In this document: piece after piece, positions 55,720 through 64,000 of the stretch | Numbering within the stretch: position 1 is the first letter of the stretch | How the letters are laid out: each line of letters begins with the position of its first letter | Source of the DNA: Maribacter sedimenticola | GTDB taxonomy: Bacteria; Bacteroidota; Bacteroidia; Flavobacteriales; Flavobacteriaceae | Length of the DNA stretch: 64,000 nucleotides | Assembly: GCF_900188415.1 (NCBI RefSeq) | Contig: NZ_FZNV01000002.1 | Location: 849,339-913,338 of the forward strand | Reading direction: 5' to 3' | Translations under genes and position numbers: made by a program | The notes under the pieces: generated by a model | Database searches by the model: none | What the model was told of the DNA's origin: nothing | The model's input: the letters and a program-made list of their open reading frames with translations, nothing else

Positions 55720-57285
55720 ATGAAAAAAGCACTGATCTTATTGGTCTCATTGGTCTTTTCCTGTAATTCTTCACAAAAAACGGTGAAAGAAAAAGCAGAA
55801 GCAAAGGCCACAGAAAAAGTATCTCCCACAACGTATGCTACTTCAATCACTGAAAATGAATTAAAGGACCATCTATACATTTACGCCTCTGATGAATTTG
55901 AAGGAAGGGAAACGGGACAACCGGGCCAGAAAAAAGCTATTGAATATATCAAGGCTCAATATGAAGAATTAGGTGTACCTGCCGCAAAACCAAATGGAGA
56001 TTATTTTCAGAACGTTCCTTTAGAGGTAAGCAACTTACCCACCGGCAAGTTAAGCGTCAACGGCAAGGATTTTGGTATTGGTGACCACGTATTAACCTTT
56101 GGAGCTGCACAAAATGCATTTGATAATATTGTATATATAGCCTATGGCATTGAAGATGAATCTTATACAGATTATGGAGACTTGGATGTTACGGATAAAA
56201 TTGTACTATTAAAATCTGGTGAACCTAAAAATGAAGACGGTACCTATAAGATTTCCGGTAGTACGGAGCCATCCGTTTGGAGCAACATGTCAGAATCATT
56301 GACCAAAAGAATACAGATAGCGGTAGAAAAAGGAGCTAAAGGTGTATTGTATTATGATGCCCAAAATTTTGATCGTTTTAAACGCAGGTATCAGTACATG
56401 GAAACCAATAATAGTGGCAGAATGGAACTTGTAGATCCCAATGCCACTGAATTCTATAGCCTGTTTATTGACCAAAATTTGGCAGAAGAAATTTATCCAT
56501 CAATCAATACGGACGAATCAGCTAAAATTTTAACAACAACGTTAGAACTTAATTTTGAAAGCTCTAATGATAAAATATCCTCAGAAAATGTTGCCGCCAT
56601 AATAAAGGGCACTGAAAAGCCAGAGGAGTATTTGGTTATTTCGTCGCATTTAGATCATATTGGAATTTCAAGTAACGGAGAAATCAATAATGGTGCAGAT
56701 GATGATGGTTCTGGTACGGTTTCTTTATTGGAGATTGCAGAAGCTTTTAAATTGGCAGCGGACGCCGGTCACGGGCCAAAACGTTCTATAGTTTTCTTAC
56801 ATGTTACCGGAGAGGAAAAAGGTTTACTTGGCTCTCAATATTATACGGATTATGAGCCACTTTTTCCTTTGGAACAAACCGTAGCCAACTTAAATATTGA
56901 TATGATCGGTAGAATTGACCCAAAAAGAGAAGGTGACCGCAATTATATTTATTTAATTGGATCCGATAAATTGAGTACGGAATTACATGAGTTATCTGAA
57001 GAAATCAATGCTAAATATGCAAATTTAGAACTTGATTACACCTACAACGATGAAAACGACCCTAACCGTTTTTACTACAGAAGTGACCATTATAACTTTG
57101 CAAAAAATAATATACCCATAATTTTTTATTTTAATGGAACCCATGATGATTATCATAGACCAAGTGACACCCCGGATAAGATAAATTATGACCTATTGGA
57201 AAATCGTTCAAGATTGATTTTTTACACTGCATGGGAAATTGCTAACCGCAACAACAAACTTGTTGTCGACAAGGCAACGGAATAG
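55720..57285 (+). CDS. M28-family zinc aminopeptidase, lipoprotein
   Basis: A 521-aa lipoprotein (lipobox VFSC, about Cys15). A protease-associated (PA) domain occupies the first half (about residues 120-270). The M28 catalytic domain follows with the metal-site segments SSHLDHIG (His310), NNGADDDGSGT, HVTGEEKGLLGSQYY (paired glutamates) and NLNIDMIGR, and a late histidine in FYFNGTHDDYHRPSDTPDKI. It probably trims peptides at the cell surface or in the periplasm. A short-loop hairpin and terminator follow. Confidence 0.92.
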   Translation: MKKALILLVSLVFSCNSSQKTVKEKAEAKATEKVSPTTYATSITENELKDHLYIYASDEFEGRETGQPGQKKAIEYIKAQYEELGVPAAKPNGDYFQNVPLEVSNLPTGKLSVNGKDFGIGDHVLTFGAAQNAFDNIVYIAYGIEDESYTDYGDLDVTDKIVLLKSGEPKNEDGTYKISGSTEPSVWSNMSESLTKRIQIAVEKGAKGVLYYDAQNFDRFKRRYQYMETNNSGRMELVDPNATEFYSLFIDQNLAEEIYPSINTDESAKILTTTLELNFESSNDKISSENVAAIIKGTEKPEEYLVISSHLDHIGISSNGEINNGADDDGSGTVSLLEIAEAFKLAADAGHGPKRSIVFLHVTGEEKGLLGSQYYTDYEPLFPLEQTVANLNIDMIGRIDPKREGDRNYIYLIGSDKLSTELHELSEEINAKYANLELDYTYNDENDPNRFYYRSDHYNFAKNNIPIIFYFNGTHDDYHRPSDTPDKINYDLLENRSRLIFYTAWEIANRNNKLVVDKATE

Positions 57286-57300
57286 TAAATAAAGAAGTAT

Positions 57301-57337
57301 AAAAAAGCCTGATGGTTACCGTAACTATAAGGCTTTT
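57301..57337 (+). terminator. Terminator after the M28 peptidase gene
   Basis: AAAAGCCT pairs with AGGCTTTT around an 18-nt loop that itself contains GTTAC-C-GTAAC. T residues follow. Confidence 0.65.
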
Positions 57338-57371
57338 ATGCATTTATACCATTTTTAAAATTGACCCAAAT

Positions 57372-57402
57372 AAAAAAGTCTTGAATATATATTCAAGACT
57401 TT
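57372..57402 (-). terminator. Terminator behind tRNA-His
   Basis: A perfect dyad of AAAGTCTTGAATAT and its complement (57375-57402), followed by a T run on the minus strand. It is 14 nt past the tRNA 3' end. Confidence 0.85.
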
Positions 57403-57416
57403 CTATCTGCTTTTAG

Positions 57417-57491
57417 GGTGGAAGACCGGGTTCGAACCGGCGACCCTCGGTACCACAAACCGATGCTCTAACCAGCTGAGCTACAACCACC
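57417..57491 (-). tRNA. tRNA-His (anticodon GTG)
   Basis: A full cloverleaf including the extra G at position -1 typical of tRNA-His, which pairs with C73. The anticodon arm is TCGGT-TTGTGGT-ACCGA with anticodon GTG. The D arm is GCTC/GAGC, and the T arm is GCCGG-TTCGAAC-CCGGT. CCA is not encoded. The acceptor stem (GTGGTTG with CTTCCAC) has two U-U oppositions at positions 5-68 and 6-67, which is unusual. Confidence 0.92.
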
Positions 57492-57644
57492 ATTTGTAAG
57501 CGAGTGCAAATGTAAATTTTTTATATATTACCCGCAAATAATAAATCACTTTTGAATAAATATTTCATTTTTACACTTCCCTACCTAATTTCTATCTAAA
57601 TTGAAAAATAGTTTTAATTTAATGACCTATAACAGGTTACCCCT

Positions 57645-59690
57645 ATGACTCTCAAAAACCTATGTAAATTTTTTCTTCTTGGTATATTTTGCTTTAGTAA
57701 TTGCATTAAAGCTTTTGGGCAAGTAGATAGTATCCAAATTTTTAAAAACCAGATAAAAGATTTTAAGCAACAACCAAATTTCACCGAAAACTCTACCCAA
57801 TATGTAGATTTATTAAATGGTTTAGCATACCAACTAAGGTATACAGCAAAAGATTCTATAAACATACTTGCTCAAAAAGCACTTGAAATTAGTGGGGCCA
57901 TAGATTATAAAGAAGGAGAACTAGAAGCATTATCCAATTTTTCAATGTTTCACTTATTTAAAGGTGAGATGGAGAAAGCTATAGATTTTGGAAACAAAGC
58001 CATAGCGGACATACACCTATCTGAATATGCCCAAACCGAAATGAAGGTACATAACCAATTAGGGCAAGCATATTTTAGTCAACAAAACTATCCGTTGACT
58101 TACACCCATTTTTTACATGCGCTAGCTATAGGTGAAAGAAAAAAGGATGATTTTTATGTGTTCAGAATGAACATGAACTTAGGGACTATGTTCAATCTAC
58201 TGGAAGATTTTGATGAAGCTCACGGCTATTACGCAAGTGCAAAAGAAGCAGCTCAAAAATTACAGAATGGCAGTATGATAGCCATGATTTCCAGTAATTT
58301 AGCCTATCTCTATATTCAACAAGATAAATTTCAGGAAGCAAAATCATTGTTACAAAATAGTATTACCTATTTTAAAAAACACAATGATGAGTTGTGGTTG
58401 GCATTTTCCTATGGCACCTATGGTCAATTACTTTTAAAGACCGGAAATTATCAGATGGCTAAGTCCAATTATACAAAAGCTCTTAATTCACATAACTCCG
58501 TCAATGATATAAAAGGTAAGGCCGATATATATTTTGGTCTTGCCAAGGCTAACTACAAATTGAATAACATTGACACTTCTGAGGATTATGCATATAAAAG
58601 TCTTGACCTGTACAAATCATTTAAATTAAATACAGGCTTAGAAAAAGTTTATAGATTATTATATGAGATAAACAAGCAACAAGGTAATATTGGTAAATCC
58701 TTGGAATATTTGGAAATGACCGAGAAATTGGCCAACGATATTTCCAAAGAAAAGAATCGTAGAAATTTAACTATGGTCAACGCCAAACTTAATCTTGAAA
58801 AGGAAAAAGAAGACCTTAAGGCAAAAAGTTCCCTTGAATTAGAGCAACAACGCAAATACGTTAGATGGGCCCTCATAGCTTTGGCTATCTTGTTCATAAT
58901 AGTTTTAATCATATTGAGCATCAATAAAAGGGAAAAATTATTGAATAAACAATTGGAAAGTCAAGCAGTGGCATTAAATGAAAACCAAAAAGAACTAACA
59001 ACAATCAATAGAAATCAAGATCGGCTTTTTTCTATCATTGGCCATGATTTAAGGGGGCCTATCATTTCCCTGAAAGAATTGCTAAAGTTTTATTTGGAAG
59101 ACCCTGAAGGTAAAGTTTATTTTGAAAAATTTGCTCCACAATTAAAGGAAGAACTAGAACAAGTTCAATTTACAATGGATAATCTTTTACATTGGGGCAA
59201 GGCGCAAATGAACGGGAATCAAATAAATCCGGAAACAGTACAGGTAAAACCGGAATTGGATATTATTTTACAATTATATAAAAATGAACTTCAAAAAAAA
59301 TCCATTAAACTTATTACCGGCATCAAAGAAGTTCATACCGCTTTTGTAGACTGGGACCATTTCAATATTATATTTAGAAACTTAATTAGTAACGCCATTA
59401 AATTCACCCCCAACAATGGTGAAATTAAAATATTGACCGAACAGATTGATGATTCGCTCAAAATATACGTCATTGACAATGGTGTTGGCATGAGCAAAGA
59501 TGCCATTCAAAACATTTTTAATGACAATGAACATTTTACAACCTATGGTACCAACAGGGAAAAAGGAACTGGATTGGGACTACGATTGGTAAGGGAAATG
59601 GTGTTGGCAAACAATGGCAAAATACAGGTAGAAAGTACATTGGACCAAGGCAGTATATTTTCTGTGGAACTACCTATGAAGAAAATTTAA
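57645..59690 (+). CDS. TPR-containing sensor histidine kinase
   Basis: A 681-aa hybrid of a periplasmic sensor and a cytoplasmic kinase. Signal peptide to about residue 27, then TPR-like helical repeats (about 50-375), one membrane helix (about 402-422), a coiled coil, a HisKA dimerisation domain with His467 (SIIGHDLRGPI) and an HATPase_c domain with the N box NLISNAIKFTPNNG, G1 IDNGVGMS and G2 GTGLGLRLV. No receiver domain or response regulator gene is adjacent. It forms a tandem pair with the next gene and probably arose by duplication. Confidence 0.93.
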   Translation: MTLKNLCKFFLLGIFCFSNCIKAFGQVDSIQIFKNQIKDFKQQPNFTENSTQYVDLLNGLAYQLRYTAKDSINILAQKALEISGAIDYKEGELEALSNFSMFHLFKGEMEKAIDFGNKAIADIHLSEYAQTEMKVHNQLGQAYFSQQNYPLTYTHFLHALAIGERKKDDFYVFRMNMNLGTMFNLLEDFDEAHGYYASAKEAAQKLQNGSMIAMISSNLAYLYIQQDKFQEAKSLLQNSITYFKKHNDELWLAFSYGTYGQLLLKTGNYQMAKSNYTKALNSHNSVNDIKGKADIYFGLAKANYKLNNIDTSEDYAYKSLDLYKSFKLNTGLEKVYRLLYEINKQQGNIGKSLEYLEMTEKLANDISKEKNRRNLTMVNAKLNLEKEKEDLKAKSSLELEQQRKYVRWALIALAILFIIVLIILSINKREKLLNKQLESQAVALNENQKELTTINRNQDRLFSIIGHDLRGPIISLKELLKFYLEDPEGKVYFEKFAPQLKEELEQVQFTMDNLLHWGKAQMNGNQINPETVQVKPELDIILQLYKNELQKKSIKLITGIKEVHTAFVDWDHFNIIFRNLISNAIKFTPNNGEIKILTEQIDDSLKIYVIDNGVGMSKDAIQNIFNDNEHFTTYGTNREKGTGLGLRLVREMVLANNGKIQVESTLDQGSIFSVELPMKKI

Positions 59691-59941
59691 ACATAATAGA
59701 ATAATTACAAATAATTATTACAATATACTGATTATCAAGTTTTTACATATTTATTAATAATCTTTACTATTAAGTCAATATCGTAGGATTTTACGGATTA
59801 AATTTTTGTATAAATCTATAAAATCATCGACGAACTACACATTTAACCCGCTGAAACACACAATATTTAGCATTTCACAACATATTTTCTTTAACTCACT
59901 ACTTGTAAGTTAATTTTAGATCATAATTTTTGATTCTATTT

Positions 59942-62029
59942 ATGAATTATAAGGTTTTGAGAATATGTTCCGGGTATAAAAAAGTATGTCGTGTCACGGC
60001 ATTCATTTTTATGCTATTGGTCTATTCCAATACTTTTGGACAGGATTTAAGAAGAAAAATACTTTTGGGTGAATTAGAAACAATTAGAATCTCCCCAAAC
60101 TTTAATTCTCAAGACACCCTTTATATAAATAAAATCATAGACCTAGCCGGTGAATACCGTTATCATAATCTAGATAGTTTATATAGTTTAAGTGATGAAA
60201 GTCTAAGGCTAAGTCAGTCTTCATCATATATTAACGGGGAAATCTATTCATATATTAATATAGGTGGGTTCTATTCTGACAAAGGCCATATAGATCAAGC
60301 GATATCCTATTTCAGCAAAGCCCATGATCTGGCTACAAAATATAAAGAACTTAGGTTAAAGGTAAAATCGCTCAACGTACTATCTAAAGAATATAGCTTT
60401 CAGGGCAATTATGCTTTGGCTCTAAAAGGATATTTAGAGGCTATTGAAATTTCTGAAAAGCAAGATTATAAAAATTACCTTTCCATTATCAATGAAAATA
60501 TTGCAGAGTTGTACTTATCCCAGAAAGATTACAACCACGCCATGGTTTTCTTTAAGAAAGTAAAAGCGATCAATGAGGAAATTGGTAATCCAATATATAT
60601 TGCCGAAACCATGAGCAGTATGGCAGATGCCTATGCAGACATGAACGAACTGGAATATGCCATGTTCAACATCAATAGCGCTATTACCATATTTGAACAA
60701 GAGAAAATCTTAGAATGGCTTGCTTATGCCTATGAGGTTAAAGGTAAGATCTATTTAAAAAAAGGTAAGAATACTTGGGCGTTATATTGGTACAAGCAAA
60801 GTGAATTACTTCATGAAGAAATTGAGGACGATAGAGGTAAGATCGCTCTTCTTAACGGTATGTCAGAAGCTTATTTAAATACCAATAATGACAGTATAGC
60901 GCAAGTGTATTCTTTAGAAGCCTTTGAGTTGTCCAAAAAAATAGGCTACAGAACAGGAATTAAGGATTGTACCTATCAGTTGTTCAAAATACACAAAAAC
61001 AAAAAAGAATATAAAAAATCGCTTTGGTACCATGAGATATTTCAGGTGACTTCAGAATCCTTGACCAAAAAAGGAAATGAAATTGCCTTGGACATGTTGA
61101 AGACAAAAACGGAATACAATAGGCAAAAGCAACAATTGATATTAGAAAACGAAAAGGCATTGGCCAAACAAAATATTGTTATTTATCTTATTGCAATAAT
61201 TCTCATCATCTTTGTCGTCATTACCTTTATAATTCAACGAAATCAGCAAATACAAAAAAAGCTGAATGCAGAACTTTTATCCAAAAAACAAGATTTAGAG
61301 GAAAAACAGGCTTATTTAAACGAGCTGAACCAAACCAAGAACAAATTGTTCTCTATCATTGGTCATGACCTTAGGGGACCTATAGGCGCATTTCAAGGAC
61401 TATTGAAATTATTTAAGGAAGGTGAAATGACCAAGGACGAATTCTTGAACTTCGTCCCCAAATTAAAAGTGGATATAGATACTATTTCTTTTACGCTCAA
61501 CAATTTACTGTCTTGGGGCCAAACCCAAATGAACGGTTCTGTAACCAAGCCATCTGTTACCAATTTAGTCACTATTGTTGATGAAAATATTGCACTATTA
61601 TCAGAAATTGCACAATCTAAGTCAATAACCCTACAAAATAGAATAGAACCTAATTGCCAAATATGGTCTGATCCTAACCAAATAGATATCATTATTCGAA
61701 ATCTTTTGAGCAATGCCCTTAAGTTTACACCAAATAACGGACAGATCGTTATTGGTGCCATACAAAAACTAAAAACGTGTGAGATATATGTGAAGGATAA
61801 TGGTATGGGCATGAGCGAAGAGACCATGGGTAAAATTTTCCAAAAAGATGCCAACCATACTACCTATGGCACCAATGATGAAAAAGGAACAGGACTTGGA
61901 CTTTCCTTATGTAAAGAAATGGTAGAGAAAAACAAAGGTAAAATCTGGGTACATAGCGCTCTTGGAAAAGGCTCCACCTTCTACTTTTCCATTCCCCGGG
62001 TTAGGGAGGAATATAAAAAATCTGCCTAA
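59942..62029 (+). CDS. TPR-containing sensor histidine kinase (tandem paralogue)
   Basis: A 695-aa protein with the same order of parts as the preceding gene: signal peptide (to about residue 30), TPR repeats (about 60-390), a membrane helix (about 415-435), a coiled coil, HisKA with His475 (SIIGHDLRGPI), and HATPase_c (NLLSNALKFTPNNG; VKDNGMGMS; GTGLGLSLC). An in-frame TTG lies 4 codons upstream; the ATG is preferred. It has its own 250-nt upstream region, so it is probably transcribed separately from its neighbour. Its stop overlaps the bshB1 stop. Confidence 0.93.
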   Translation: MNYKVLRICSGYKKVCRVTAFIFMLLVYSNTFGQDLRRKILLGELETIRISPNFNSQDTLYINKIIDLAGEYRYHNLDSLYSLSDESLRLSQSSSYINGEIYSYINIGGFYSDKGHIDQAISYFSKAHDLATKYKELRLKVKSLNVLSKEYSFQGNYALALKGYLEAIEISEKQDYKNYLSIINENIAELYLSQKDYNHAMVFFKKVKAINEEIGNPIYIAETMSSMADAYADMNELEYAMFNINSAITIFEQEKILEWLAYAYEVKGKIYLKKGKNTWALYWYKQSELLHEEIEDDRGKIALLNGMSEAYLNTNNDSIAQVYSLEAFELSKKIGYRTGIKDCTYQLFKIHKNKKEYKKSLWYHEIFQVTSESLTKKGNEIALDMLKTKTEYNRQKQQLILENEKALAKQNIVIYLIAIILIIFVVITFIIQRNQQIQKKLNAELLSKKQDLEEKQAYLNELNQTKNKLFSIIGHDLRGPIGAFQGLLKLFKEGEMTKDEFLNFVPKLKVDIDTISFTLNNLLSWGQTQMNGSVTKPSVTNLVTIVDENIALLSEIAQSKSITLQNRIEPNCQIWSDPNQIDIIIRNLLSNALKFTPNNGQIVIGAIQKLKTCEIYVKDNGMGMSEETMGKIFQKDANHTTYGTNDEKGTGLGLSLCKEMVEKNKGKIWVHSALGKGSTFYFSIPRVREEYKKSA

Positions 62030-62742
62030 ATTAAACTATCCAAGGATTTTACGGCAACCATTCTTTCAACCGTAAAGCCTTCTCCATAATCCACACCAAC
62101 CAATCTTCCCAAATCCTTAGCTCTATAGTGTACACTTTCTATAAAGGTTTTACTACTAATTGGTGTTTCTGGTTCATTGCTGTTTGGATCGTGAAATTGT
62201 GAAGCATAGGCTTTGATAGCATTGGTCTTGGAAGTAATATAATCACTAATATCTACAACAAAATCCGGTTTAAGGTTCTTCCATTGTATGTAATGGTATA
62301 CTAATTTTGGTCTCCATTCCTGTTGGGGCACCTCCCCTATTTTTGTTTCAATACGTCTCAACCCACTTAAAAAACAAGCGTCACTTACAAGTTTACTTCC
62401 TTTACCATGATCTATATGCCTATCATCTATAGCATTACATAATACGGTTTCCGGTCTATATTTTCTTATGGCCTTAATAACCTCCATTTGGTGGTTTTCA
62501 TCATTTACAAAAAATCCATCCTTAAATTTTAGATTTTCCCGGACGGCAACACCCAATATCTTTGCAGCGTCCGCGGCCTCTACATCACGTATTTCCGCTG
62601 ACCCCCTTGTACCTAACTCACCACGGGTTAAATCTATAATACCGACTTTCTTGCCCAAGGCAATTTCTTTGGCAATGGTACCACCTGCACCTAACTCCGC
62701 GTCATCTGGATGTGCTCCAAATACTAAAATATCCAATTTCAT
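62026..62742 (-). CDS. bshB1: Bacillithiol biosynthesis deacetylase BshB1
   Basis: A zinc-dependent LmbE-family deacetylase (238 aa) that removes the acetyl group from N-acetylglucosaminyl malate, step two of bacillithiol synthesis. The zinc ligands are in AHPDDAELG (His11, Asp14) and RHIDHGKGS (His112), and the substrate pocket includes LTRGELGTRGS. bshA and bshC are not in the window. It follows a cystathionine-type enzyme gene by 28 nt, a sensible pairing because the last step of the pathway uses cysteine. Confidence 0.93.
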   Translation of the reverse strand: MKLDILVFGAHPDDAELGAGGTIAKEIALGKKVGIIDLTRGELGTRGSAEIRDVEAADAAKILGVAVRENLKFKDGFFVNDENHQMEVIKAIRKYRPETVLCNAIDDRHIDHGKGSKLVSDACFLSGLRRIETKIGEVPQQEWRPKLVYHYIQWKNLKPDFVVDISDYITSKTNAIKAYASQFHDPNSNEPETPISSKTFIESVHYRAKDLGRLVGVDYGEGFTVERMVAVKSLDSLI

Positions 62743-62770
62743 GCTATTTCTTTTATTATGATAAAGGGTG

Positions 62771-63922
62771 TTATTTAACTTTTTCTATCGCTTGGAGAAT
62801 ATCAGCTTTTAAATCATCCACCTCTTCAATACCAACGGAGAAACGGATAAGTCCATCTGCAATTCCTTGACTTGCCCGCACTTCTGCGCTCATTAACGCA
62901 TGTGAGGTTTTTGTAGGTGAAAGTAACGTGCTTTCCACCCCGGCCAAGCTCATGGACGGCTTAATTAATTGCAAGGCTTTCTGAAATTTTGAGGAATCTA
63001 TACCAGGCTTTAATTCAAAGGAGACCATACCGCCAAAACCTTTCATTTGTCTTTTTGCAATATCATGATCTTGATGGTGGGGCAAACCAGGATAGTACAC
63101 TTTTACGATATCATCATTATTTTCCAAAAATTGGGCCATGGCCAATGCATTTTCATTTTGTGCCCGTACACGAATTCCCATTGTTTTTATACTACGCTCT
63201 AAAAGCCATACCGTATAATCACTTAAACTACCACCAAAATTTTTGGCCAGTTGAAAAATGCGATCAATATTCTGGGTATTGGAGGCAACTGCTCCTGCGC
63301 AGATATCTGAATGACCTCCCATATATTTGGTAGCACTATGAATTACAATATCTATCCCAAAATCAATAGGGTTTTGATTCACCGGACTAGCAAATGTATT
63401 ATCTATCATAGAAACGAGTCCGTTTTTTTGTGCTAGTGCCGCAACGGCCTCCAAATCAGTTATTGTCAATAATGGATTAGAAGGGGTCTCTATGTAGATT
63501 ACTTTAGTATTATCCTTGATTTCCGCTTCGAAATCTTTAGCTGTCCAACCTTTTGTAAAGGTATATTCAATACCATATTTACTAAATTCCTCATGAACTA
63601 GGTTATAGGTGCCACCATATAGGGTTTGTTGTAAAACTACATGGTCACCGGCCTTTAAAAACGCCATTAATGCAGTGCTTACCGCAGCCATGCCGCTACC
63701 AAATATCAAAGCAGCCTCTGCATGCTCCAGAGCTGCTACTTTCTTACAAAGCCCTTCTTGATTGGGTGTATTAAAATAACGTGGATAACGCTTAACATCA
63801 ACATCTTCGTAGGCATATGAGCTACTCATATAAATAGGAGATACCGCCCCTCTATATTGTTTATCCTCTAACTCCCCTACATGTGTACAAATAGTATTTA
63901 ACCCTTTTTTATTGGAATTCAT
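62771..63922 (-). CDS. PLP-dependent trans-sulfuration enzyme (Cys/Met metabolism)
   Basis: A 383-aa enzyme of the Cys/Met PLP family (cystathionine gamma-synthase, beta- or gamma-lyase, methionine gamma-lyase). The PLP lysine is Lys199 in HSATKYMGGHSD; LIFGSGMAAVSTALMAFLKAGDHVV and YIETPSNPLLTITDLEAVA are family signatures, and the C-terminus has LAGVESTLLSPTKTSHA and IRFSVGIEE. The exact reaction cannot be set from sequence alone. It is the first gene of a two-gene unit with bshB1. Confidence 0.9.
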   Translation of the reverse strand: MNSNKKGLNTICTHVGELEDKQYRGAVSPIYMSSSYAYEDVDVKRYPRYFNTPNQEGLCKKVAALEHAEAALIFGSGMAAVSTALMAFLKAGDHVVLQQTLYGGTYNLVHEEFSKYGIEYTFTKGWTAKDFEAEIKDNTKVIYIETPSNPLLTITDLEAVAALAQKNGLVSMIDNTFASPVNQNPIDFGIDIVIHSATKYMGGHSDICAGAVASNTQNIDRIFQLAKNFGGSLSDYTVWLLERSIKTMGIRVRAQNENALAMAQFLENNDDIVKVYYPGLPHHQDHDIAKRQMKGFGGMVSFELKPGIDSSKFQKALQLIKPSMSLAGVESTLLSPTKTSHALMSAEVRASQGIADGLIRFSVGIEEVDDLKADILQAIEKVK

Positions 63923-64000
63923 GCATATTAAATTAAAGGGAATAAAGGTAATGAATACTGATCTAAAAATCTTTGATCGATTTGATAAGGTTGCTACAAG

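Noticed and set aside
63923..64000. Possible gene start or RNA at the right edge
   Set aside because: Only 78 bases remain upstream of the PLP enzyme gene; no start, dyad or RNA fold is visible.

Overview
The window looks like a chromosomal segment of a marine-type member of the Flavobacteriaceae (Bacteroidota). The reasons are low GC by eye, fused lpxC/fabZ, a PorX-type regulator of type IX secretion, TonB receptors with carboxypeptidase-regulatory-like N-termini, an ECF sigma/FecR/TonB-receptor operon, TPR-containing histidine kinases, bacillithiol synthesis, and promoters of the TTG-N20-TAnnTTTG type. No rRNA, CRISPR array, insertion sequence, phage or recognisable defence locus was found. 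No stretch of more than about 300 bases lacks a gene.

Layout. 1-6737 (minus): an outer-membrane/lipid A operon reading HD hydrolase, lpxD, lpxC/fabZ, lpxA, efp, second lpxD, sucD (cut by the window edge). 6824-14465: porX and tsaE, an exported mini-protein with a repeat-rich leader, a membrane protein, ald, a DUF4258-like protein, proline dehydrogenase, aroB and a small conserved protein. 14462-21226: DinB-like protein, Lrp regulator, M14 peptidase, XRE regulator, lipoprotein, TerC, an exported oxidoreductase and a sterol-desaturase-like hydroxylase. 21335-28850: mscL, parC, parE, the CbpA/CbpM chaperone pair and ychF. 29052-33815: a FecI/FecR/FecA-like signalling operon. 34026-38388: ferredoxin divergent from acyl-CoA reductase, serC, serA and a DUF937 protein. 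38454-41990: small membrane proteins and a TonB receptor with a His/Glu-rich loop, probably for metal. 42059-50446: sulfite dehydrogenase with its cytochrome, folE, a LolD-like ATPase operon, a di-haem peroxidase and a collagen-like lipoprotein. 50648-57285: mostly exported hydrolases and oxidoreductases. 57417-62029: tRNA-His and two tandem TPR histidine kinases. 62026-63922: bshB1 and a trans-sulfuration enzyme.

How the genes fit together. Most of the window is housekeeping: envelope lipid A, DNA topology, serine, folate and shikimate pathways. It is interleaved with Bacteroidota-specific exported functions. Many genes encode exported or lipid-anchored proteins, consistent with a cell that degrades polymers and peptides outside the cytoplasm. 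Genes are packed tightly. Four convergent pairs share a 4-nt stop-codon overlap, and several intergenic regions carry precise dyads that look like operators or RNA hairpins.

I did not find a clearly undescribed multi-gene system. The best leads are the mini-protein at 9029-9160 with its repeated upstream motifs, the peroxidase with an unassigned N-terminal half next to a collagen-like lipoprotein, the acyl-CoA reductase placed in a serine operon opposite a ferredoxin, and the shared sites around the Lrp and M14 peptidase genes.
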